A stretch of DNA of 64,000 nucleotides. It comes from an uncultured Prevotellaceae bacterium. Its GTDB lineage: Bacteria > Bacteroidota > Bacteroidia > Bacteroidales > Muribaculaceae. A program made the position numbers and the translations under genes. The stretch is taken from assembly GCA_947165675.1 (NCBI GenBank), contig CAMVBJ010000001.1, positions 62,001 through 126,000 of the forward strand. Reading direction: 5' to 3'. The notes under the pieces are model-generated. The model did no database searches and was not told the origin of the DNA. It worked only from the letters and a program-made list of their open reading frames with translations. Of this stretch, positions 18,201 through 25,834 are shown piece after piece (the first letter of the stretch is position 1; the number at the start of each line of letters is the position of its first letter).

Positions 18201-19184
18201 CTGGCCATCTATGCCAACCAGACCAAGTATAATGTTTATGACCCCGATAATGGTCTGGTGAACATCAGCGAGGACAATGACTTCCCCTGCTTGTATCCCG
18301 GTAATGAGTTTGCAGGTAATGTCGTAGGTCTTTCAGGCCAAGGCGGTTGCCACAACTATTATCCTCAGACCAAGTACCTCGTGGACATGAGCTACCTGCG
18401 TCTCAAGAACATCACGCTGGGTTATACCCTGCCGGAGAAATTGACCCGCAAGGCCTTTATCGATAAGTTCCGTGTTTATGGTAGCGTGAACAACCTCTGC
18501 TTGCTCCACAAGGGCAACGGTGACCTCCCCATCGATCCCGAGATGAATGCCGGTCAGGGCTCTCTGGGTTATGGCACTTGGGGCCGTACTTATCCCATCA
18601 ACCGCACGTGGTCGGTAGGTCTGCAAGTGACCTTCGGTGTGAGCCGCAGCGCGGCCGTGGCTGCCCCCGCCGACAACAGTGCCCTGAATGCTCAGATCAA
18701 TGACCTGCGCTCTCAACTCGCCAATGCCGAGAACAGCTACAAGGCACGTATCGCCGACCTGCAGAACCAGCTCAATGCCGCCAACAACCGCAACAGCCAG
18801 CTGCAGAAGGATCTCGATGACTGCCAGAAGAGTAAGAGTGGCATGATTGACAAGGCCTTACAGTACATGACCATCCTGGTTCACTTCCCCGTGAACAAGA
18901 CCGCCGTGAGCGCCGATCAGGAACCCAACGTGGAGCGCATCGCCGCTTACATGAAGAGCCACCCCGAGGCCAAGTGCACCATCAACGGTTATGCTTCTAA
19001 GGACGGTCCCGCCGACCACAACATCAAGCTTGCCGAGGGTCGTGCCGCCAGTGTTAAGGACATGCTTGTCAAGAAGTATGGTATCAATGCCAAGCGCATC
19101 AACGCCAAGGGTCAAGGTATCAGCAACATGTTTGACGAACTGAGCTGGAACCGTGTATCCATCTGCGAAATCACCGTGAAGTAA
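15267..19184 (+). CDS. SusC-type TonB-dependent transporter with C-terminal OmpA domain (second)
   Basis: A 1305-aa outer-membrane transporter from the ATG at 15267 (the track uses a GTG two codons earlier). It has a signal peptide, a regulatory-like domain (VTGRVVDEQGEPIIGASIVEVG), a plug (DELVVVGYGTQKKVNLTGAVSTVD, VLKDAASSSIYGTRAAFGVILITTK) and a long barrel ending near WSVGLQVTFG (about residue 1125). As in the minus-strand paralogue, a coiled coil (LNAQINDLRSQLANAENSYK) and an OmpA-type domain (CTINGYASKDGPADHNIKLAEGRAASV) follow. The barrel and plug belong to a different SusC subclass from the neighbour, while the C-terminal tails are close relatives, so the tail seems to have been shared between lineages. 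Confidence 0.93.
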   Translation: MKRHLALLGALMMLCGTGYQAQATPAPQVTASSATSIVTGRVVDEQGEPIIGASIVEVGTTRGTSTDVDGNFSLKAGANAKLQISFIGYKTVDTRATAGMNIVLVEDKALLDELVVVGYGTQKKVNLTGAVSTVDIDKTFNSRPEQDVSRALQGAVPGLSIVNASGDIDGNPTMRIRGVGTLSNDQSTPPMIVIDGVVSDMDGLQLLNANDIATVSVLKDAASSSIYGTRAAFGVILITTKMGQKGERATVSYSNNFGWDDPTYLPDYPDVPTQLRSAIMAKKREGSDAVELFGMYFDQLLPYAEAWKQQNGGKKIGYGEMRPWQSDSNVGDYRFIGSQPMYYADYDIQNIWYNHAAPSQGHNVSVRGASNRTTYYLSFGYNYKEDNMKWNPAKRKRYNAAANISTDLTDWLTVGARINFSRRHFSRADTWNNMYQYIWRWGSFFIPSGTIADPTTGEQLDFRVIAMQKQAARKNVTMDRLSMTAFTTVHITKDLTLNADFTYEIGNMNSGSSDHTVYGYNWSGVTPQWIVNDGNTNAWRDNNKSNKWAANATLNWNKSFNDAHNFNIMVGVNGDNYTSDYFYAYRPQLYSEAYPELALTYGDQTKWNINSSTYDKATAGYFGRINYDYKGIYLLELNGRYDGSSSFPVNDHWAFFPSGSVGYRFTQEKYWDRLRHIVDNGKLRFSYGTIGNEAVGANQFQSLISPISQGNIYWLNESGAKVTELGLPTWVNSSLTWERITTMDAGIDLGLFGDVLTLGFDWYQRTTSDMLGPGTALPPSVGAAAPVTNNGKLRTRGWEATLDLRKQFNKDFGAYLSASIGDAKTKVTKWNNDSHLIGHPCSSAYAYEGMTWGDIWGFETDRYFTVSDFTGKNADGSWIYAPGVADQTGIQTQTFVYGPGDIKYKDLDHNGVIDGGKGTEEDHGDLKVIGNMMPRYEYSFHVGGNFKGFDLDVFFQGVGKREMWTQSAFVFPMMRSADLAIYANQTKYNVYDPDNGLVNISEDNDFPCLYPGNEFAGNVVGLSGQGGCHNYYPQTKYLVDMSYLRLKNITLGYTLPEKLTRKAFIDKFRVYGSVNNLCLLHKGNGDLPIDPEMNAGQGSLGYGTWGRTYPINRTWSVGLQVTFGVSRSAAVAAPADNSALNAQINDLRSQLANAENSYKARIADLQNQLNAANNRNSQLQKDLDDCQKSKSGMIDKALQYMTILVHFPVNKTAVSADQEPNVERIAAYMKSHPEAKCTINGYASKDGPADHNIKLAEGRAASVKDMLVKKYGINAKRINAKGQGISNMFDELSWNRVSICEITVK

Positions 19185-19332
19185 GGTTAAACTGAGTTTT
19201 AAGTTGTAAGTTTTAAGTTGTAAGTAATATTACCGAATGACGATACAGTTACAGGCGATACAAACCATACTTAAAACTAAAAACTTAAAACTAAAAACTA
19301 AAAAATATATGAAATCATTGAAATCAATTATA
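19175..19332 (+). repeat. 158-bp inverted repeat, right copy (susC 3' end / spacer / susD 5' end)
   Basis: Exact inverse of 10902-11059, with 8115 bp between the two copies. The repeat includes the susC stop, the entire spacer and the susD start codon with the first eight codons. The immediately flanking coding bases differ (for example a t/c mismatch at 19174), which fixes the ends. Confidence 0.95.
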
Positions 19333-21021
19333 TTGTGTGGACTGGGTATTGCCGTCTTGTCGATGTCCTCATGCGATGACATGCTTTCCAAGAGCGAGCG
19401 CACCAAGTTCGAGCTCGGCCAGGAATTCTGGAATAACGCTAACCAGGTAGCCAGCTATAGTAATTCACTCTATGAGAACTACATTGGCTATGGTACTGGT
19501 GGTGGCGCTGGCTGGTTCTATTTTAAGAGTTTGAGTGATGACCAGGTGAATCCCAGTTTTGATGACTGGATGTTCACGACTGTTCCAGGCACTTCCACTT
19601 ACTGGAGTGATCCCTACAGGGAGATCCGCCGTTGCAACTATATGTTGACAGGCTTGAAGAATTCAACCCTTCTTGACAACGAGAAGAACTACTATGTTGC
19701 CGTCGGTCGCCTGAACCGCGCTTGGCAGTACTATCAGCTCGTGCGCATGTATGGTGACGTTAACCTGATTGACGAGGTAGTTCTCGATCCCGTCGCTCAG
19801 AGTGATGTGGTCTATGGTCCCCGCGTTGACCGTGACCAGGTCATGGACTACGTTCTCGAGGACCTGAATTATGCCATTCAGAACCTGGGCTCCGCTGGCA
19901 AGAACTCGTGGAGCCAGGACATGGCCCTTGCCATGAAGAGTGACATCTGCCTGTTTGAGGGAACCTATTGCAAGTACCGTAATGTCGAGGAAAACGGCAA
20001 GGCTGCCGATGCTACTCGTGCCCAGAAGTACCTTAACGAGTGTGTGAATGCTTCGCAGCAGATCATGAATTCAGGCAAGTACAGCCTGTCGGCCAACTAT
20101 GGTGAGGTGTACAACTCGCTTGACCTGAGCAAGAGCTCGGAGGTGATCTTCTTCCGTAATTACGTGAAGGACCAGTTGATGCACTCGACTGCCGACTATA
20201 CCGCTTCCTCGTCCCAGCAGCGCGGTATCAGCAAGGACGCTGTTGATGCCTTCTTGTTCCTCGATGGCAAGCCCCTGGCTACCACCGCATACAACACCGA
20301 TGACCATCCCGTGCTCGACCCGACCAACAATGCCTATAGCATCCAGAACATGCTTGCTAAACGCGACAAGCGCCTGAGCGTGCTGCTCGATCCGTACCTG
20401 TGCTTCAAGGGACATGGCTGGGTTCGTTCCAATTCCATGTTGATGACCTCATCGACAGGTTATAACATTGCCAAGTATGACAATACCAGCATGGAGGTTG
20501 ACTACCGCATCAATACCGGCAAGAATTACACCGATGCTCCCATCTACTGGTTGGCTGTTATCTACCTGAATTATGCCGAGGCTAAGGCTGAGCTGGGCAA
20601 TATCGACCAGAATGACCTGAATGTCAGCATCAACCTGCTGCAGACCCGTGCTGGCCTGCCCGCCATGACGACCAATCCTGCTGTTGATCCTGCCAACAAT
20701 ATGGGCGTGAGCAGCTTGCTGTGGGAGATCCGCCGTGCTCGCCGTTGTGAATTGATGGCCGACAACTGGTATCGTTATTGGGATCTCGTGCGCTGGCATC
20801 AGCTCGACCTGCTCGACAGCCAGGCTCATCCCAACATCAACCGTGGTGCTTACCTGGGTGGTGTATCGGATCTTGACGAGGCCTTCAACCTGGATGCTAA
20901 TGGTTATATTATCCCTGTTAGCAAGCAGCGCACCTTCGACAAGAAGTATTACCTGTGCCCGATCCCCAGCAACCAGATTATACTGAGCAAGGACGGCACT
21001 AAGCAGAATCCTGGTTGGTAA
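19309..21021 (+). CDS. SusD/RagB-like outer-membrane lipoprotein (second)
   Basis: A 570-aa lipoprotein; start at 19309 gives MKSLKSIILCGLGIAVLSMSSC with a lipobox. The mature protein (DDMLSKSERTKFELGQEFWNNANQVASYSNSLYENYIG) shows the classical SusD N-terminal TPR region. The C-terminal block LLWEIRRARRCELMADNWYRYWDLVRW is the strongly conserved SusD motif. It pairs with the upstream susC and would form the lid of the nutrient-uptake pedal-bin complex. No glycoside hydrolases, sulfatases or other catabolic genes accompany the operon, so the substrate cannot be guessed from context. Confidence 0.92.
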   Translation: MKSLKSIILCGLGIAVLSMSSCDDMLSKSERTKFELGQEFWNNANQVASYSNSLYENYIGYGTGGGAGWFYFKSLSDDQVNPSFDDWMFTTVPGTSTYWSDPYREIRRCNYMLTGLKNSTLLDNEKNYYVAVGRLNRAWQYYQLVRMYGDVNLIDEVVLDPVAQSDVVYGPRVDRDQVMDYVLEDLNYAIQNLGSAGKNSWSQDMALAMKSDICLFEGTYCKYRNVEENGKAADATRAQKYLNECVNASQQIMNSGKYSLSANYGEVYNSLDLSKSSEVIFFRNYVKDQLMHSTADYTASSSQQRGISKDAVDAFLFLDGKPLATTAYNTDDHPVLDPTNNAYSIQNMLAKRDKRLSVLLDPYLCFKGHGWVRSNSMLMTSSTGYNIAKYDNTSMEVDYRINTGKNYTDAPIYWLAVIYLNYAEAKAELGNIDQNDLNVSINLLQTRAGLPAMTTNPAVDPANNMGVSSLLWEIRRARRCELMADNWYRYWDLVRWHQLDLLDSQAHPNINRGAYLGGVSDLDEAFNLDANGYIIPVSKQRTFDKKYYLCPIPSNQIILSKDGTKQNPGW

Positions 21022-21112
21022 TGTTAGTCGCTAGTCGTTAGTCGTTAGCTGACAACTGAAAACTGATAACTGACAACTGAAAACTGACAACCGACAACTG
21101 ACCAACTGAAAA
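21022..21112. repeat. Short degenerate tandem repeats after susD
   Basis: Runs of agtcgtt followed by degenerate copies of actgaaaactgacaa fill the 90 bp after the susD stop. Such low-complexity tandem repeats between genes are common in Bacteroidales. The same kind of sequence (agttaacagtgaat) appears at 27097-27129. Confidence 0.75.
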
Positions 21113-21114
21113 CA

Positions 21115-21157
21115 CTGTCACCGCATGGCTTTAATGGATGCGGTGACAGCTTTTTTT
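21115..21157 (+). terminator. Strong intrinsic terminator of the susC-susD operon
   Basis: Perfect 12-bp stem CTGTCACCGCAT / ATGCGGTGACAG with an 11-nt loop, followed by C and seven T residues. Confidence 0.9.
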
Positions 21158-21192
21158 GTGTCGTTATGTCGGTGCTTTTCAAGAGAATGTTG

Positions 21193-21200
21193 TAATTTTG
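21193..21200 (+). promoter_or_regulatory. -7 promoter element of the cstA-like gene
   Basis: TAATTTTG matches TAnnTTTG and lies 28 bp before the start codon. No clear -33 TTTG at the right spacing. Confidence 0.5.
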
Positions 21201-21228
21201 CCGCCATTAATCCAATTTCTGTTTTTCG

Positions 21229-22785
21229 ATGATTACCTTTTTGATCAGCTTTGTGGCCCTGATATTGGGCTATCTGGTGTATGGTGCTGTCATGGAGCGC
21301 GTGATGCGCCCCGATGACCGCGAGACGCCTGCTGTGCGCCTTGCCGATGGAGTAGATTATGTGGCATTGCCCACGTGGAAAGTGTTTATGATCCAGTTCC
21401 TCAACATTGCGGGAACGGGACCCATCTTCGGTGCCATCATGGGCATGTGGTTTGGTACTGCATCCTACTTGTGGATTGTGCTGGGCTGCATCTTTGCCGG
21501 AGCCGTGCACGATTTCATGAGCGGTACGCTCTCGTTGCGCCACGACGGTGCCAACCTGCCGGCGCTCATCGGCAAGTACCTGGGTGGCGGCACGCGCAAC
21601 GTGATGCTCGTGTTCACCGTCTTGCTGTTGCTGATGGTGGGGGCTGTGTTTGTCTATAGCCCGGCGCTCATCCTGGCAGGCATGTGGGGTAACCCCATCA
21701 TGTGGATTATTGTCATCTTCTGCTACTATATCATTGCCACGTTGTTGCCCATCGACAAGATTATCGGCAGGATTTATCCGCTGTTTGCCATTGCCCTGCT
21801 GGTCATGGCTGCTGGTCTGCTCGTGGGGCTGATTGTCAAGATGCCACACCTGCCCGAGTTGTGGAATATGGGCGACTTGTCCGAGTGGACCCGTTCCCAG
21901 GTTGTGGATGGCAAGGACACCTTAGGTGTAATTGGCTACCTGCAGAAGAATCCCACTTTCCCCTGCCTGTTCATCACTATCGCTTGTGGTGCCATCAGCG
22001 GTTTCCATGCGACCCAGAGCCCACTGATGGCGCGCTGCCTGAAGAGTGAGCGGCTGGCCAGGCCAGTATTCTATGGCGCAATGATTACCGAGGGTCTTGT
22101 GGCTCTTATCTGGGCTACCGTTTCGTCCTACTTCTTCTACTACGGTGGCTGGAAAGAGGTTGTCAGCCCCGATGTGGTCAACGAATTCATGGCCCAGGTG
22201 CAACTGGCCGATGGCAAGACGCTCGTACAGTACTTCACCGCCCCCCAGGTGGTTAACATCGTGTGCAGCGGTTGGCTGGGCATCTTGGGTGGCACGCTGG
22301 CAGTGCTGGGCGTGGTGGCTGCTCCCATCACCAGTGGTGACACGGCCTTCCGCAGTGCCCGGCTCATCATTGCCGAGTGGCTGCACTTTGAGCAGAAGAG
22401 CATGGCACGCCGCCTCATCATCAGCATCCCCCTGTTTGTGACCTCGTTGTTGTTACTGATCTGGCAAATGGAGAACCCTGACGGCTTCAACGTGCTGTGG
22501 CAATACTTCGGCTGGTTAAACCAGGCGTTGTCGGTATTCACCCTGTGGATGATCACCGTCTATCTGGCACGTAACCACAAGGCCTATATCATTACCCTGA
22601 TTCCTGCGGTTTTCATGACGGTGGTATGCACCACCTTCCTGGTGGTGTCCCCACAGGCCCTTGGACGTGTCGATCTTACCCACTGGGTTGTTCTCGCGGT
22701 AATCCTCATCTCGGTCATCTGGTTTGCCGTCTGGCTCAAGAAAGACCGCACCAGCCGACTCGATACTAATACCAAGTCTGAATAA
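21229..22785 (+). CDS. Carbon starvation protein CstA family transporter
   Basis: A 518-aa integral membrane protein with about 14 hydrophobic segments. Family signatures are visible: FMIQFLNIAGTGPIFGAIMGMWFGTASYLWIVLGCIFAGAVHDFMSG near the N-terminus, ACGAISGFHATQSPLMARC in the middle, and SGDTAFRSARLIIAEWL toward the C-terminus. CstA proteins import peptides or pyruvate; the substrate here is not defined. The length is that of the shorter Bacteroidetes version rather than the ~700-aa E. coli protein. It is a single-gene unit converging on the Ig-like lipoprotein. Confidence 0.9.
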   Translation: MITFLISFVALILGYLVYGAVMERVMRPDDRETPAVRLADGVDYVALPTWKVFMIQFLNIAGTGPIFGAIMGMWFGTASYLWIVLGCIFAGAVHDFMSGTLSLRHDGANLPALIGKYLGGGTRNVMLVFTVLLLLMVGAVFVYSPALILAGMWGNPIMWIIVIFCYYIIATLLPIDKIIGRIYPLFAIALLVMAAGLLVGLIVKMPHLPELWNMGDLSEWTRSQVVDGKDTLGVIGYLQKNPTFPCLFITIACGAISGFHATQSPLMARCLKSERLARPVFYGAMITEGLVALIWATVSSYFFYYGGWKEVVSPDVVNEFMAQVQLADGKTLVQYFTAPQVVNIVCSGWLGILGGTLAVLGVVAAPITSGDTAFRSARLIIAEWLHFEQKSMARRLIISIPLFVTSLLLLIWQMENPDGFNVLWQYFGWLNQALSVFTLWMITVYLARNHKAYIITLIPAVFMTVVCTTFLVVSPQALGRVDLTHWVVLAVILISVIWFAVWLKKDRTSRLDTNTKSE

Positions 22786-22825
22786 TTTCAAAGAATAAAT
22801 ATGGGAATCAATATACCGCAATGGG

Positions 22826-24922
22826 TTAGAACCTGTTGCGGTTATTGTTGCGGTTGCGCTTGGCGTCGTTGTACTTGTTGCCAGTGTAGGCGTTGTTGAA
22901 GCCCGTGCTGAACTCGTCTTCTTCCTCTTCCTCGTCGCCCTGGTTCTTGTCTTGCTTCTTCTCGACTTTGTTCTTGGCTTGTTCGGGCTTGTTGCGTCGG
23001 ATGTCGTCGGGCTTCTGCAGGTCGAGTGCGGTTTCATAGATGTTCCAGGTCTCGTCCAGGTCCCAGTTGCGGCGCAATCTCAGTTTCTTGGGGTAATAAT
23101 AGACTTCCTCGGGTTGCAAGTGGCTCTTGTAGTTGCCAGTGTCCCACATGCCGTTGCCGTTGCTGTCGATGGTGAGGCGCAGGTAGTAGGTGCCCGGCGT
23201 GACGTTCAACAGTTCAAACGCGCCGTTGCTGACCACAGCGGTGCGGATGACCTTCTCGCCTGAGCCTAACAGCTCGACAAGGGCACCGCTTGCCGCGTTG
23301 ACGTGGAAATAGACGTTGGCATACTCTTCCAGTCCCCTCACTTTCAACTCCTTGCTTAACTTGTCGTTGCACAGGTTATAGACCGATCTGACGGCTGCGC
23401 TATCGATGGAGAGGCGGTAGGTCGAGTCGGGCAACAGGGTCGCGGGCAGCCAGTAGCGCATGGGGTCGCAGTCGTTAACAGGCCGCAGTTGTGGCATCAT
23501 GCCGGGGTAGGGAGCCCACAGGGTGTCGCGCTTCACCTCCAGGTGCACGCCAGCGGGGTCGATGCTGGCGATGGGCGTGTCAAACTTGAGCAAGATGGAA
23601 TCACCCACGTCGATGGTACCGGCCTTGGCGAGGTCCATCTGCAGTTTGGGTATCTCGTTGGGATCGACACGCTGTAGTTCCTTGATTTCGTCCAGCTCGC
23701 CCTCGTCCAGTTCCTTGCCTTGGGCAGCGGCTTTTTCTTGTTTGTCGAGAAGTGTGGCCAGACGCTTGGCGCGCTCCTGGCGTTCCTTGGCTTTCTTTTC
23801 CTCTTCCTTGATCTGGGCGTTGGGCTTGCGGTACCCAAAGCTGATGGTGTCCGTTACTTGCTGCAACTGGTCGGCCGAATCGGTGCGCCAGTAGGTCATG
23901 GCGACGACGATGGTGTCGGTCTTGATCATCGTCGAGTCGGTGATCCAGTAGAACAGCGAGTCGTTGTCCACGGTGCGCTGCACGCGGTACCAGTCACGCT
24001 CGTGCTCGGCGGGACGCAGGACGTCCAGCTTGGGAAGCGAGTCATTGGGGGCACCAAAGAGCAGATGCAGCTTGCTTGCCGCGGGGCGGCTTGTCTGGCG
24101 GAGGTAGTGGGAGCGGTAACCCTCATTGAACATGCACAACAGCAGGTCGTTGGGCAGGTATAGGGTGTGGGTTGCCGTCATCACTGTGTCGATGCGGCGG
24201 TCAAAGGTGAAGACGGTGTCCTGTGAGGTGTACTGGCTGGTTGAGGGAACGATGATCTGGTCCAGGAAGGCGATATCTTCGGTGCGGGCCATGCGGTAGT
24301 CACCGTCCACGTCGCTCAGGGCAAACACATGATAGTTGCCGGGCTTGAGGTTGCGGATGGTGAACTTGCCGCGGTCGTTGGTGCGGCTCACGCGCTCGAG
24401 AGGCACGTTGGTAAACGCGGTGTCATCCAGGTTGCTGTGCAGGCCGACGATGACGTGCTGCATGGGTTCCAGATCTTTGGCTCTCAGGACGATGCCTGAT
24501 ACCGCTAACGTGTCGATCACGTCGCCTGTCGAGAAAGCAAATGTGTAACCGTCGAGCTGGTTGCTCTCGTTATTATCCTCGATGGCGTTAGAGAAGTCGA
24601 TGACGTAGGTCGTGTTTTCCTTCAGAGAGTCACGGAACTCGATGGTCACCTTCTTGCCCACCGTGCGGATGAGTGGTGCCGTGCGTGGGGCAGGGGAGAT
24701 GATGACCTTCTTCTGCTGGTCCTTGAGGTTGATGATCTCGTCAAAGGTGATTTCCACCTTGTTGCCCTTGAAGTTGGTGGAACCGGGCTGGGGTGACGAC
24801 TTCACTACCTGGGGGGGCGTGTAATCACGCGGACCACCCTCGGGCGACCCGATGCTGGCACACGCCACGAGCATCATTGCCACGGCAACCGCCATCAACC
24901 AGTATGTCCAATGCTTTCTCAT
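22826..24922 (-). CDS. Ig-like domain lipoprotein (large, Bacteroidetes-specific)
   Basis: A 698-aa lipoprotein. Start at 24922 chosen because a -7 box (TACCTTTG, 24939-24946 minus) would place transcription start near the upstream ATG of the track. The signal ends in MLVACASIGSPEGGPRDYTPP. The first domain (PPQVVKSSPQPGSTNFKGNKVEITFDEIINLKD) is a bacterial Ig-like fold of the SbsA type. Later comes a PEGA/SpaA-like beta domain (GKFTIRNLKPGNYHVFALSDVDGD). A Lys/Glu-rich coiled segment lies near residue 400, and the C-terminal tail is Asn/Arg-rich. The family occurs widely in Bacteroidetes; its function is unknown. Confidence 0.75.
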   Translation of the reverse strand: MRKHWTYWLMAVAVAMMLVACASIGSPEGGPRDYTPPQVVKSSPQPGSTNFKGNKVEITFDEIINLKDQQKKVIISPAPRTAPLIRTVGKKVTIEFRDSLKENTTYVIDFSNAIEDNNESNQLDGYTFAFSTGDVIDTLAVSGIVLRAKDLEPMQHVIVGLHSNLDDTAFTNVPLERVSRTNDRGKFTIRNLKPGNYHVFALSDVDGDYRMARTEDIAFLDQIIVPSTSQYTSQDTVFTFDRRIDTVMTATHTLYLPNDLLLCMFNEGYRSHYLRQTSRPAASKLHLLFGAPNDSLPKLDVLRPAEHERDWYRVQRTVDNDSLFYWITDSTMIKTDTIVVAMTYWRTDSADQLQQVTDTISFGYRKPNAQIKEEEKKAKERQERAKRLATLLDKQEKAAAQGKELDEGELDEIKELQRVDPNEIPKLQMDLAKAGTIDVGDSILLKFDTPIASIDPAGVHLEVKRDTLWAPYPGMMPQLRPVNDCDPMRYWLPATLLPDSTYRLSIDSAAVRSVYNLCNDKLSKELKVRGLEEYANVYFHVNAASGALVELLGSGEKVIRTAVVSNGAFELLNVTPGTYYLRLTIDSNGNGMWDTGNYKSHLQPEEVYYYPKKLRLRRNWDLDETWNIYETALDLQKPDDIRRNKPEQAKNKVEKKQDKNQGDEEEEEDEFSTGFNNAYTGNKYNDAKRNRNNNRNRF

Positions 24923-24938
24923 GAATTCTATCAACCTG

Positions 24939-24946
24939 CAAAGGTA
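24939..24946 (-). promoter_or_regulatory. -7 promoter element of the Ig-like lipoprotein gene
   Basis: TACCTTTG on the minus strand, 17 bp before the chosen ATG; used to select that start. Confidence 0.55.
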
Positions 24947-24996
24947 ATCATTTTATCCATTTCCCGCAAATAAGAGATCAAGTCGGGAAGCTGTGA

Positions 24997-25824
24997 TTAC
25001 TTGAGGGGGAAGGAGTCGAGGTCGTTGGGGATGAGGATGGGGCCGTGGTAGTACTGTGCGGCCTCGGCGGTGTAGGTTGTGGCACGGGTGTCGAGGTGGG
25101 TGTCCTCGGTGTGGTAGAGGACGAGGTGCTTCACGCCGAGTTCCTGTGCGATCATGCCTGCATCCAGGGCAGTGCTGTGGCTTTTCTCGTAGGGGTTGAA
25201 CACAAAGCGGTCCTTGTAGAGGCAGAAGGCTTCACACATCAGCCAGTCACAGCCACGGGCATAGGGCTCACACTGCATGCTGTAGGGCTCATCGCCCAGG
25301 CAGACGAGGCGCTGCCCGTCGGGCAACTGAGCCTCGAACCCGAATTGCATTGCCTTGGTTGAACCGATGTCAAAGAATGTCACCTTCATGTCGTCAATAT
25401 CCAGCATTTCACCATCTTGCACCTCTCGCAGGATGATGGTCTGACCGATGGAGTCAAAGATCTTGCGTGGTATCATGAGATCGCCCATTGTGTAGAGGGC
25501 GTGACGCACGGCGTCATTGCAATAGATGGTAAACGGCCCCTTGTGCTTGCCCTTGAAAATCATGGGAGAAATCTTGCGCATCATCCAGATGGCTCCCAGG
25601 ATGTGGTCGGTGTGGCAGTGGGTGACAAACATGTGACGGATGCTCTCGAAGGGGATGTGTGCCGCGATGAGCTGGTTGATGATGCCGTTGCCTCCGCCAC
25701 CGTCCACGAGCATGCCACCTCGGGGGGTGTGCAGGTAGAAGCAGGTGTTGTAGCAGTTGACGCACATGGCATTGCCCGTGCCCAACATGGTGATGCGTGA
25801 GATCTTGTTGTCTGTGGTACTCAT
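24997..25824 (-). CDS. MBL-fold metallo-hydrolase (RNase Z-like group)
   Basis: A 275-aa cytoplasmic hydrolase of the metallo-beta-lactamase superfamily. The metal motif is HCHTDHILGAI (HxHxDH). Further ligands are suggested by CLGDEPYS and by KHLVLYHTEDTH near the C-terminus. The opening RITMLGTGNAMCVNCYNTCFYL and the LVDGGGGNGIINQL strand-loop fit the RNase Z/arylsulfatase-like group. The real substrate is unknown. It lies 10 bp downstream of the histidine kinase gene on the same strand, so it is probably the last gene of that unit. Confidence 0.85.
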   Translation of the reverse strand: MSTTDNKISRITMLGTGNAMCVNCYNTCFYLHTPRGGMLVDGGGGNGIINQLIAAHIPFESIRHMFVTHCHTDHILGAIWMMRKISPMIFKGKHKGPFTIYCNDAVRHALYTMGDLMIPRKIFDSIGQTIILREVQDGEMLDIDDMKVTFFDIGSTKAMQFGFEAQLPDGQRLVCLGDEPYSMQCEPYARGCDWLMCEAFCLYKDRFVFNPYEKSHSTALDAGMIAQELGVKHLVLYHTEDTHLDTRATTYTAEAAQYYHGPILIPNDLDSFPLK

Positions 25825-25834
25825 GTGGGTCGCG

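Noticed and set aside
21022-21112. CRISPR-like repeat run
   Set aside because: Repeat units are 7-15 bp, degenerate and directly adjoining without unique spacers; no cas genes.
21229-21849. Antisense ORF 21118-21849 and other overlapping ORFs in the cstA-like gene
   Set aside because: Composition (Gln/His-rich) is that of a reverse-strand shadow of a membrane protein gene.
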